This document shows positions 52,226-60,677 of a stretch of DNA of 64,000 bases, one piece after another. A program made the translations under genes and the position numbers. Source of the stretch: Verrucomicrobia bacterium UBA3841 (lineage in GTDB: Bacteria; Verrucomicrobiota; Kiritimatiellia; RFP12; UBA1067); assembly GCA_002392765.1 (NCBI GenBank), contig DGHT01000066.1, forward strand, positions 1-64,000. Direction: 5' to 3'. Below the pieces are notes generated by a model that had not been told where the DNA came from, did not search any database, and saw only the letters and a program-made list of their open reading frames with translations. Within the stretch, counting starts at the first letter, position 1, and every line of letters starts with the position of its first letter.

Positions 52226-55207
52226 ATGAATATGAAAATGAGGAAGTGTGGAAATATGAAATTATGGAAATATGAAAATGGGCGCGTCCCGCGTCTCGTG
52301 TCTCGCTCCCTGACGGCATTGGGCGTTTGCATATTTGCATACTCGTCTTCCGTAGCTTTAGCGAAAGGGGATTGCTCGGAGACGACGAGCGATATCGTGA
52401 TATACGGCTCCAGCCCGGCGGCGATCTCTGCGGCGGTGCAGGCCGGGCGCATGGGCAAGTCGGCCGTGATCGTTTCGCCCGAGTCGCGCATCGGCGGGCT
52501 TACGACGGGCGGACTCGGACAGACCGACATCGGCAACAAGTCCGCGTTCGGCGGCATTGCGCTCGAGTTCTACAGCGACGTCGCGAAATGGTATGCCGAT
52601 AGCGCACACTGGACGCGCCAGACGCCGGAGCAGTACAAGCCGCACGGTCAGACCGCAGGAACGATGGGCAAGGACTCCATGTGGACGTTCGAGCCGTCCG
52701 CCGCGCTCGCGATTCTCGAAGGCTGGGAGAAGCAGGGCAGGCTCGACATCCGGCGCGGCGAGTTCCTCGACCGCGAGAAGGGAGTTGAGAAGCAGGACGG
52801 ACGCATCGTGTCCGTCAAGACGCTCTCGGGCAATGTCTATCGCGGCAAGGTGTTCATCGACGCGACATACGAAGGCGACCTCATGGCGGCGGCGGGCGTC
52901 AGCTACACCGTCGGACGCGAGTCGAACAGTGTCTATGGCGAGACGATAAGCGGCATTCAGTTTCGCGAGGCGAAGAGCCATCAGCTGAAGCGTCATGTCA
53001 GCCCGTATGTCGTCGAGGGCAAGCCCGAAAGCGGACTTCTCCCCGGCATCGAGCCTTGCAATCCGGACGAGAAGGACGGCGACGGAGACAAGCGCGTGCA
53101 GGCTTACAACTTCCGCATGTGCCTCACCGATGACCCCGAGAACCGCATTTCGTTCAAGAAGCCCGCGAACTACGACGAGCGTGAATACGAACTCCTCTTC
53201 CGCAACTTCGCGAGGGGTGAAAAGGCTGTGCCGTGGATAAACTCGAAGATGCCGAACCGCAAGACGGACACGAACAACAGGCTGGGCTTTTCGACCGACT
53301 TTATCGGACGCAACTACGAATGGCCGGAGGCGTCCTACGAGCGCCGCGCCGAAATCTTCAAGGCGCACCTCGACTACCAGCAGGGACTCATGTGGACGCT
53401 CGCGAACCATCCGCGCGTCCCGAAGAAGATTCGCGCCGAGGTGTCGAAATGGGGAACGTGCAAGGACGAGTTCTTTGACGGCCCGGGCGACGGCTGGCAG
53501 TCGCAGCTCTACGTTCGCGAGGCGCGGCGCATGGTAGGCGAGTACGTTATGACCGAGCACGAGTGCAGGGGCGACCGCGTCGTGCCGCATCCTGTCGCGA
53601 TGGGCGCGTACACGATGGATTCTCACAATGTCCGTCGCGTCGTCACCGCAATGGGCGATGTGCAGAACGAGGGCGACGTGCAGGATCGCGAGCGCTACAG
53701 CGCGTGGGGTCCGGAAGCCGCCAAGCGCGCGAAGGGCGGCAGGATGAGGCCCTACGGCATAGACTATGGCGCGATAACCCCGAAGCGCGGCGAATGCGAG
53801 AACCTGCTCGTGCCGGTGTGCCTCTCGGCCTCTCACATGGCGTTCGGGTCGATTCGCATGGAGCCGGTCTTCTTCGCGCTCGGCCAGGTGGCGGGAACAG
53901 CTGGCGCGATGGCCGCCGCAAACGGCTCCGCAGTCCAGGACGTGCCATACGACGCGCTCGCCGCCCGCCTCGTCGCCGACGGCCAGGTGCTTTCTCTGGA
54001 TGCGCGCCCCGTCGCCTCCGCCGCGATTTCCCCCGCCGCGCCAGACTCGCCGCAAATCGTCCGCGTCGCCGCCGCCAATTCGTCCGAGGCCGAGAAGGCC
54101 GCCGCCGATTTCGTCTGCACGGGAACGAACGACGAGGCGGTGCTGACGAAGGCGGTCGAGACCCTGACGCGCGGCGGGACGCTGAAGCTCGCGGACGGCG
54201 ACTACTACATCGACGCGTTCCCCTACGAGGGCGACACCGCCGTCCTTTTCGGCTACAACGAGGGGCGGGCGCGCACAATCAACGTAGTGGGCGGCACGGA
54301 GAACAAGTCCTACAACACGCGCTTCGGCGTAGGCATCCACGTCACGGAGAAGGCTGTTTCCGCGATGGACCCGAAGGGCACGTGCCGGCTCTTCTGCGGC
54401 ACGGCGAAGAAGCCGAAGGCGCCGGGGGCGTTCTTCAAGTACACGTTCGTGAACAACGTGAACTTCCGCGACATCCAGATTCTGTTCCACGACGCGTCCA
54501 AGCCTTGGCGCGGCATCGACGGCTCGTGCTTCGGCAACATGCACATCGACATGGTTGGCGTCTATACCGAGCAGTATTTCAACGACCGCTTCCTGCACAA
54601 GAAGCCGGCGACGCCCGCGAAGGGGTCGATCGGCGTCGTCTCGTGTCGCGGCTCGAACGACGAGGCGTCGCGCATCGCCTACGACTGGGTTAATGTCGGC
54701 GGGATGCACACCGGTTTCCTCTTCCAGGGCGTCGATCACCTTGTCATGAAGGCCTGCACGGCGGCGCGCTGCTGCTACGGCTACCGCGCGACGACGGGAA
54801 CGCCGAAGACGATGACATGGATCAACTGCTGCGACGAGGGCAATACGTATCTGCCGTTCCTGGGCGGCAAGGGACACCTGACGGCAATCGACTTCAACAT
54901 CGAACGCTTCAACGCCGACTACATCCCCGACGGCCCCGACGGCGACGGATGCGCGGCGAAGGAGGAGAGACCCGGCGCGTGGCACGGCTACGTCTCCTAC
55001 ACCATGCAGGGCAAGGCGTTCGGGGTCAACCGATTCTGGGCGGAGGGCAGCGGACACAACTTCCGCACCGTCAACCTCGACCACTCCATGACTTCGCGTC
55101 CGGAGCACCCCGAATACCTCGAGACCTACTTCGACAAGACGACCGACAAGACCCTGACGTGGAACGGCGAGATGTGGGTGGATGCAATGGGCAACCGCGT
55201 GGATTGA
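52226..55207 (+). CDS. Exported FAD-dependent oxidoreductase fused to a beta-helix domain
   Basis: 993 residues. The N-terminal 50 residues are built from a palindromic repeat and act as a signal peptide (basic start, LTALGVCIFAYSS core). An FAD_oxidored-type domain follows (DIVIYGSSPAAISAAVQAGR with the nucleotide fold, RIGGLTTGGLGQTD, KVFIDATYEGDLMAAAGVSY, ALGQVAGTAGAMAA near 560). From about 620 comes a right-handed beta-helix region (GGTLKLADGDYYIDAF, YTFVNNVNFRDIQILFHDAS). The pairing suggests oxidation or elimination on a polysaccharide. ATG 52226 is preceded by GGAGAG; ATG 52211 is a possible alternative that overlaps the remnant upstream. Confidence 0.75.
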   Translation: MNMKMRKCGNMKLWKYENGRVPRLVSRSLTALGVCIFAYSSSVALAKGDCSETTSDIVIYGSSPAAISAAVQAGRMGKSAVIVSPESRIGGLTTGGLGQTDIGNKSAFGGIALEFYSDVAKWYADSAHWTRQTPEQYKPHGQTAGTMGKDSMWTFEPSAALAILEGWEKQGRLDIRRGEFLDREKGVEKQDGRIVSVKTLSGNVYRGKVFIDATYEGDLMAAAGVSYTVGRESNSVYGETISGIQFREAKSHQLKRHVSPYVVEGKPESGLLPGIEPCNPDEKDGDGDKRVQAYNFRMCLTDDPENRISFKKPANYDEREYELLFRNFARGEKAVPWINSKMPNRKTDTNNRLGFSTDFIGRNYEWPEASYERRAEIFKAHLDYQQGLMWTLANHPRVPKKIRAEVSKWGTCKDEFFDGPGDGWQSQLYVREARRMVGEYVMTEHECRGDRVVPHPVAMGAYTMDSHNVRRVVTAMGDVQNEGDVQDRERYSAWGPEAAKRAKGGRMRPYGIDYGAITPKRGECENLLVPVCLSASHMAFGSIRMEPVFFALGQVAGTAGAMAAANGSAVQDVPYDALAARLVADGQVLSLDARPVASAAISPAAPDSPQIVRVAAANSSEAEKAAADFVCTGTNDEAVLTKAVETLTRGGTLKLADGDYYIDAFPYEGDTAVLFGYNEGRARTINVVGGTENKSYNTRFGVGIHVTEKAVSAMDPKGTCRLFCGTAKKPKAPGAFFKYTFVNNVNFRDIQILFHDASKPWRGIDGSCFGNMHIDMVGVYTEQYFNDRFLHKKPATPAKGSIGVVSCRGSNDEASRIAYDWVNVGGMHTGFLFQGVDHLVMKACTAARCCYGYRATTGTPKTMTWINCCDEGNTYLPFLGGKGHLTAIDFNIERFNADYIPDGPDGDGCAAKEERPGAWHGYVSYTMQGKAFGVNRFWAEGSGHNFRTVNLDHSMTSRPEHPEYLETYFDKTTDKTLTWNGEMWVDAMGNRVD
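52230..52341. repeat. Second palindromic family, truncated copy within coding sequence
   Basis: Nearly identical to 55392-55503 but missing most of the right arm (it stops after GCATATTTGCATA). It encodes the signal-peptide region of the FAD oxidoreductase fusion. Confidence 0.65.
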
Positions 55208-55385
55208 ATGTCAACAAGACGAGAGTTCATGAAAGACGGCTTGACGGCGTTCGGGTTTCTGGCGCATCCAGCGTTGAGCCGCTTCGCCAGGTGGATGCGC
55301 CGGGAAGAAGCTCACCATCGCCGTGCGGCCCGTCAGGAGCCTCGGCACTAAAGGAAAAACAATCGGAACAACATGGAGAGTTTGA
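55208..55385 (+). pseudogene. Second collapsed phosphoesterase gene, out of frame
   Basis: It begins MSTRREFMKDGLTAFGFLAH, shares ALSRFA with the remnant at 52032, then changes frame. In another frame it ends KKLTIAVRPVRSLGTKGKTI plus GTTWRV. The two remnants and the following signal-peptide repeat form a duplicated block (about 52030-52341 and 55208-55503). Confidence 0.65.
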
Positions 55386-55387
55386 AA

Positions 55388-58300
55388 ATGGATATGAAAA
55401 TGTGGAAGTGTGGAAATATGAAATTATGGAAATATGAAAATGGGTGCGTCCCGCGTCTCGTGTCTCGCTCCCTGACGGCATTGGGCGTTTGCATATTTGC
55501 ATATTTCCACAATTCCACAATTGCATATTCCGCCGAAGTTGCCCCATTCGCAAAGTTCACGGACGGAATGCTGTCGAAGACGTGTCCCGCCGGATGGCTG
55601 GGCGAGGCCTGCAAACTCCAGTCTGAGGGACTTACGGGACACCCCGAGGCCCTTAGCTATCCTTACGACACCTGTCTCTGGGCGGGTGAGATTCCTCGCA
55701 TGGGCAGGCACGGCCAGGACTGGTGGCGCTACGAGCAGACCGCTTATTACGTCGACGGATTGTTGCGCCTTGGCTACGCGACAGGCGACGAATCGTTCAT
55801 AAAGAAGGGCGAGGAGAATATCGACTACACGCTTGAACACGCTGCGCCGGACGGGCACCTCGGCCATCCAAGCCTCTGGGACGCAACGCGATACAAACTC
55901 AAGAATGGATACGACATGTGGCCGCTCGCCGTATTCTTTCGCGCGATGAAGGCGAAGTTCGACGCCGCACCGGATGAGCGCATTCCCGCCGCGCTCCGGA
56001 AGAACTTCCTCAACTACGGCACGGAGCACGTGTCAAAGGTTCGCAACATCGTCAATGTCGAGGGTCTGCTATGGACGTATGCGCATACCGGCGACAAGCG
56101 GCTGTTGGACCTCGCGGAGGCGGCGTGGAACCTTCGCGAGCCGCGGCCGCCCGAGAAGAAGAACGAGCTTGCGCCGAAAAACTGTGCGAACAACGACGCG
56201 ATCCACATGCACGGCGTAAGCTACTGCGAGGAGATGAAGGTGCCAATGATCCTCTATGCCTACACAGGTAAGAAGGAATATCTGAACCAGGCCGTCAACG
56301 TAGAGCGCAAGCTCGTGCGCGACCACATGCTGCCGGACGGTTGCCCGACTTCGGCCGAGCGCACTCTCGGCAACAGCGTCCATATCTGCCACGAGACTTG
56401 CGATGCCGTGGACTACACCTGGTCGCTCGGCTACTTCCTCGAGACGACGGGCGACGCCGCCTATGCGGACAGAATAGAGCGCTGCGTGTTCAACGCGGGC
56501 TTCGGCGCGATTGCGGATGACTTCAGGTCGCTCCAGTATTTTTCTAACGTCAATCAGTTCATCGCCACCTCGAACTCCGACCACAATCCCCAGAACTATG
56601 GTACTACGTGGATGCAGTACCGTCCGACGCATGAGACAGAGTGCTGTGCCGGCAACGTCAACCGCATACTCCCGAACTACATTTCGCGCATGTGGCTAAA
56701 GGACAAGGACGGCGGGTCGGTCGCCGCGCTTTACGGTCCGTCAGAGGTCGATTTCGGCTGGGCGAAGATAAAGGAGGAAACGGACTATCCTTTCGACGGC
56801 AAGGTGGTTTTCCGTTTCAGCATGGCGGAGCCAAAGGAGAGCACGTTCACATATCGCGTTCCCGGCTGGTGCAAGGGCGCGTCCGTCAAGGTGAACGGCG
56901 AGGCTGTCGCCGCCGCCATGCCGGGATCGTTCGCTACGATAGGGCGCAGGTTCGCGGATGGAGACGTCATCGAGCTTGACTTGCCGATGGATGTCCGCTT
57001 CGAGGAAATTCCGAGGCGGTTTGTCGTGGACGGCAAGGATGTCGCCAAGCGCCTCGTCAAGCGTCCCGCAGCCAAGTTCGCCAACTCCAGCCAGGGGACT
57101 GTCGTGACGCGCGGTCCGCTCCTCTTCGCCTATCCGATTCCGACGGAGCGCACCGAGGATACCGAGGAGCATGGGAACATGAACGGCAAGAAGAGCGCGA
57201 ACCCCGATTTCAAGTCGTGGAATTTGAAGCCCGCTGGCCCGTTCAACTACGCGCTCGCCGCGCGCCGCGCCGAGGTCGTGGGGAACGGCGATGCCGGTGA
57301 CGGCTTCTTCAGGAATCCGGCCGGCGTCAAGCTGCGCGTCTCGGTGAAGCGCATCGACTGGAAACTGGACGAAAACCGCTTTACGCCCGACCTGCCGGAG
57401 CGTCCGCTCGTTCTCTCCGATGACATCGAGACGATCGAGCTTGTGCCCTATGGCTTGACGATGCTGCGCCTCGGCGTGTTCCCCGATGTTTCGCAGGAGA
57501 CCTTTGCCGCGACCGTCTGGCGCGGAGAGACGGCGCTCGTGAACTCCGAGCGCTGCGCCGACCTGTCTTCCGAAGCCTTTGCGAAGGCGGAAGCCGCCAC
57601 GGCTTTGAAAGTCGAAGATCTGAAGCGCCTTAAGCGCGAACTCGCCGTGCCGTGCGAGACGAACGGCTGGGGGCAGCTCGTCGTGCGTTGCCAGGTCAAC
57701 GGCGTCGAGTGCAGACTGCTGGTCGATACCGGCTGCACGCGCACCTTTTTCGACATGCCGTTCGTCGAGCGAGCATTCGGGCGTGTCGCCGTACGCAGCG
57801 TGAAAGACCCCCGTGCCGCCTTTTCCAACATTGATTCCATCCGCGAAAGCGGTTCGGCGCTCGAGCTGCATGGGGTTTCAATGTCGATTTCCGGCGTCGA
57901 GTTCGGCGGACTGGATGTGACGGTGATCGACGGCGACTGGGACAGCGACTGGGATGAAAAAGACGGGATACTTGGGCTGGATGTCCTCGGCAGTGTGCCG
58001 ACGCTTGTATCCGTCGGCGACAGGAAACTTGTGTTCAATCTAAGGGAGCGAAAGGGATTCAAGTCCTACACAGCCGGCAGATACGTCCCGGGCGGGGAGT
58101 ACATCTGCTCGTTTTTCGGTATCGTGAACGGAAAGCCAGTTTCGTTTCTCCTCGACACAGGGGGCAACATGACACAGCTTATGGGCGGGCAGGGGTGGCA
58201 ATGGAAGCCGGGCACGAAGGTCGAGTGTAAAGTGGGCGACATAAACGGAATCAGAAAAGTCGAGATGGCCTGCGGGATGCCGACTTCGGTCACGGCATGC

Positions 58301-59155
58301 GACGTTGACATAAGCCTGAAGAGTCCGCTAGTCAAGTTTGACGATCAGAAGTTCCAGCAGAAAAACTTAATTTGCGTTGATACGCTGAAGGATTATGACA
58401 TTCTTGTCTGGGACAGGTACTTTTATTCCGTCAGGCCGCGCGATGCGAAACTGCGGGAAGACGTTTCGCCAGTGTTCCTTGACCTGGATTTCGACACGAC
58501 CGCCGCGCCGGATCTGAAGAAATGGACGAGAAGCGTCCTTGGCGGCGCGAGATACATGAGGAATGCCGTCTCGGCCGTCGCAATCTACATCACGTCCGGG
58601 TGGCCCGTCCCGCGTCGCGTTAAGGTCGCGTATGTGGATGACGACGGCGCGCCGCCCGTGAGAATCGCCGACGGCACGCCCGCCGACGTCTACCTGAACG
58701 CGAAGTGGTTCCGCGAGAACAAGGACGGCGAGGCGGCGGGCGCGTTCTTTCGCGCTCTCGTGCAGGTGATGCAGGGGTACGGGAAGACGCCGGGTGCCAC
58801 GGAGGATAACTGCCCCAAATGGCTCGCCGAGGGCATTGCGGAATACGCCAAGTGCTACATATTCGATCGATACTCCGGCAAGCGCGACTATTCGTGCGAC
58901 GATGTCGGCGCATGCCGTTACAGCGACTCGTGCCGTGCGACGGCCTCCTTCCTGGACTTCGTTGAGCGCAACCATCGCGGCACTCTGGCGAGGGCCAACG
59001 CGGCGCTGCGCGCGCATGCGTTCGACGACGGGACGTTCTGGAAGGAAGCGACGGGCAAGACTGCAGATGAGCTGGAAAAACTTTGGCGCACCAAACTCGC
59101 CGGCGGCGTCGCAACGGCCGCCCCCGCGCCGATGGAAAGAAAGGAGACGGAGTGA
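55388..59155 (+). CDS. Exported triple fusion: GH127-like arabinofuranosidase, retropepsin-like pair, degenerate BSP peptidase
   Basis: 1255 residues. The signal peptide comes from a palindromic repeat. Residues 50-735 resemble GH127/GH146 beta-L-arabinofuranosidases, with Glu416/Glu418 and the Cys419-Cys420 pair in HETECCAGNVNR matching the Zn-Cys site. About 745-1020 carries two aspartic-protease-like lobes (RLLVDTGCTRTFF with Asp780, FLLDTGGNMTQL with Asp923). About 1055-1240 resembles basic secretory proteins (PKWLAEGIAEYAK), but the preceding metal-binding HExxH region reads ALVQVMQGYG, so that unit is probably inactive. The chance of a missed stop is low, since the frame is open and the next ATG overlaps its stop. 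A protein with glycosidase and protease-like parts could act on a glycoprotein. Confidence 0.75.
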   Translation: MDMKMWKCGNMKLWKYENGCVPRLVSRSLTALGVCIFAYFHNSTIAYSAEVAPFAKFTDGMLSKTCPAGWLGEACKLQSEGLTGHPEALSYPYDTCLWAGEIPRMGRHGQDWWRYEQTAYYVDGLLRLGYATGDESFIKKGEENIDYTLEHAAPDGHLGHPSLWDATRYKLKNGYDMWPLAVFFRAMKAKFDAAPDERIPAALRKNFLNYGTEHVSKVRNIVNVEGLLWTYAHTGDKRLLDLAEAAWNLREPRPPEKKNELAPKNCANNDAIHMHGVSYCEEMKVPMILYAYTGKKEYLNQAVNVERKLVRDHMLPDGCPTSAERTLGNSVHICHETCDAVDYTWSLGYFLETTGDAAYADRIERCVFNAGFGAIADDFRSLQYFSNVNQFIATSNSDHNPQNYGTTWMQYRPTHETECCAGNVNRILPNYISRMWLKDKDGGSVAALYGPSEVDFGWAKIKEETDYPFDGKVVFRFSMAEPKESTFTYRVPGWCKGASVKVNGEAVAAAMPGSFATIGRRFADGDVIELDLPMDVRFEEIPRRFVVDGKDVAKRLVKRPAAKFANSSQGTVVTRGPLLFAYPIPTERTEDTEEHGNMNGKKSANPDFKSWNLKPAGPFNYALAARRAEVVGNGDAGDGFFRNPAGVKLRVSVKRIDWKLDENRFTPDLPERPLVLSDDIETIELVPYGLTMLRLGVFPDVSQETFAATVWRGETALVNSERCADLSSEAFAKAEAATALKVEDLKRLKRELAVPCETNGWGQLVVRCQVNGVECRLLVDTGCTRTFFDMPFVERAFGRVAVRSVKDPRAAFSNIDSIRESGSALELHGVSMSISGVEFGGLDVTVIDGDWDSDWDEKDGILGLDVLGSVPTLVSVGDRKLVFNLRERKGFKSYTAGRYVPGGEYICSFFGIVNGKPVSFLLDTGGNMTQLMGGQGWQWKPGTKVECKVGDINGIRKVEMACGMPTSVTACDVDISLKSPLVKFDDQKFQQKNLICVDTLKDYDILVWDRYFYSVRPRDAKLREDVSPVFLDLDFDTTAAPDLKKWTRSVLGGARYMRNAVSAVAIYITSGWPVPRRVKVAYVDDDGAPPVRIADGTPADVYLNAKWFRENKDGEAAGAFFRALVQVMQGYGKTPGATEDNCPKWLAEGIAEYAKCYIFDRYSGKRDYSCDDVGACRYSDSCRATASFLDFVERNHRGTLARANAALRAHAFDDGTFWKEATGKTADELEKLWRTKLAGGVATAAPAPMERKETE
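55392..55529. repeat. Second palindromic family, full copy within coding sequence
   Basis: The left arm (55392-55428) and right arm (55491-55529) are inverted copies matching at about 32 of 37 positions, with GTGGAAATATG and CATATTTCCAC at their hearts. A GC-rich centre separates them. The element encodes the signal peptide of the GH127 fusion. Confidence 0.7.
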
Positions 59156-60609
59156 TGGAGCTGGCGAGGCGGGAGTTTTTGAAGGAGTCGATGGCGACGC
59201 TCGGGTTTCTGGCACTGCCGGGCACGCCTCTATTTGCCGCGCCTGCGGACTGGAAGCCGGCGAAGAAACCGAATCTCGTTTTCGGCATCCTGAGCGACAC
59301 GCATTTGCAGTCGGGTTGGGACGGCGTGACTCCGCACGACGGTTTTCCGCTCACCTACGTCACTAACGCGATGAAGCTCTTCCGCGAGCGCAACATCGAC
59401 GCGTTCATGCACCTCGGAGACGCGGCGCATCGCGGCAAGAACGTCGAGATCCAGTACCACCGCGACATTTTCGAGAAGTTCTTTCCGCATGGCAAGGCGA
59501 AGGACGGCCACAAGGTGGAGAAGTTGCTGGTCGTCGGCAACCACGAACTGTACGGAAACGTGGCGGCCGGAGCCGGAGCGTGGGCGCCGCACATCTGGAA
59601 GGACCCGGTGGAACGTGCGAAGCATGTCTTGTGCGGTGACCTGCCGAAGCACTGGGAGCAGGTCTGGGGCGAGAAGTACGAGGAGGTCTGGCACAAGGAG
59701 GTGAAGGGATGCCACTTCTTCGGCCGCCATTGGGAAACGGACGAGATGAAGCTCGCGGAGTTCGTGAACGCCAAGGCCGGGGAATGTTCGTTGAAGGGGA
59801 CCAAGCCGTTCTTCATACTCTCGCACGAACGGAACCATTTTGCGTTTTTCAATGCATTGAGAGAGTATTCGAACGCAGTCGCGTTCTGCGGGCACTGGCA
59901 CATGAGCAACGCGGACTGGAAGACCATCTTCCTCGGCGACTTCGGCTTCAGTTTCTTCCCGACAATCCAGGTCGGAGCATGCCGCATGGACGGCGCAAAC
60001 TATCTGGACAGCAAAGAGCGCCTTGCAAAGGGTGATCTCACTATTAAGCAAATCGACCATCCGGCGGCGTGGAGCGAAGTTGAGAATCCGTCCCGCCAGG
60101 CGATGATCGTGAACGTCTATGACGACATGGTGGTATTCGAGCGGCATGAGGTGGGCAAGGGAGGCAAGCTTGGCCCTGACTGGGTGCTGCCGCTGGGATG
60201 GGAAACGGGGAACGGGGAATGGGGAACGGGGAAGCATCCGTTTTCGCGGGACGAATTGAAGAAGGTTGTCGGCGAGCCGCAGTTCGGCAACAAGGCGAAA
60301 CTGGTCGTCGATAAAGGGACAAATGGGGCGATCAAAATCAAGATCCCCATGGCTGACGGGAATCCCGAATCGCGCGTCTACGCATACGAAATAGTCGTGG
60401 TAGGAGACGATCCGAAAGCGAAGCTCTTCAAGAACGCATTTTTCGAGGGCGCGAACGCAGGCATCGGTCACGAGCCGAACCGCGGCATCACGGAAGTCGA
60501 AATACCCGCCGCCGAACTCCCCGCAGGGAAGAAGCTGACCATCGCCGTCAGGCCTGTCAGCAGCCTTGGCACAAAGGGCAAGACGATCGGAACAACAGTG
60601 AGAGTGTAA
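59155..60609 (+). CDS. Exported calcineurin-like metallophosphoesterase
   Basis: 484 residues. It has a Tat-like start (MELARREFLKESMATLGFLA). Phosphoesterase motifs: FGILSDTHLQSG, MHLGDAAHRGKN, VVGNHELYG, ILSHERNHF and FCGHWHMSN. A C-terminal beta domain from about 380 ends KKLTIAVRPVSSLGTKGKTI plus GTTVRV. The start overlaps the stop of the GH127 fusion (TGATG), so the two are coupled. Five 7-bp units at 60201-60235 encode GWETGNGEWGTGKH between the two domains, apparently a simple-repeat insertion. This is the only intact copy of a gene present as three remnants upstream. Substrate unknown; paralogue of the protein at 30450. Confidence 0.85.
   Translation: MELARREFLKESMATLGFLALPGTPLFAAPADWKPAKKPNLVFGILSDTHLQSGWDGVTPHDGFPLTYVTNAMKLFRERNIDAFMHLGDAAHRGKNVEIQYHRDIFEKFFPHGKAKDGHKVEKLLVVGNHELYGNVAAGAGAWAPHIWKDPVERAKHVLCGDLPKHWEQVWGEKYEEVWHKEVKGCHFFGRHWETDEMKLAEFVNAKAGECSLKGTKPFFILSHERNHFAFFNALREYSNAVAFCGHWHMSNADWKTIFLGDFGFSFFPTIQVGACRMDGANYLDSKERLAKGDLTIKQIDHPAAWSEVENPSRQAMIVNVYDDMVVFERHEVGKGGKLGPDWVLPLGWETGNGEWGTGKHPFSRDELKKVVGEPQFGNKAKLVVDKGTNGAIKIKIPMADGNPESRVYAYEIVVVGDDPKAKLFKNAFFEGANAGIGHEPNRGITEVEIPAAELPAGKKLTIAVRPVSSLGTKGKTIGTTVRV
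60201..60235 (+). repeat. 7-bp tandem array inside phosphoesterase gene
   Basis: Five units of GGGAACG-type (GGAAACG, GGGAACG, GGGAATG, GGGAACG, GGGAAGC) lie in frame at residues 349-361. A change of one unit would shift the frame and remove the C-terminal domain. Confidence 0.7.
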
Positions 60610-60677
60610 AGCGTGAAGCGAGAAAGGAGCGATTGAATATGAAATTGTGTACTTCATTCAAACAGGAGAAAAGGCAA

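Noticed and set aside
52358..55108. Long minus-strand open frame (916 codons) opposite the FAD oxidoreductase fusion
   Set aside because: Antisense shadow of a GC-rich gene: composition Arg/Val/Ala-rich, no SD, no motifs. The plus-strand product has clear domains.
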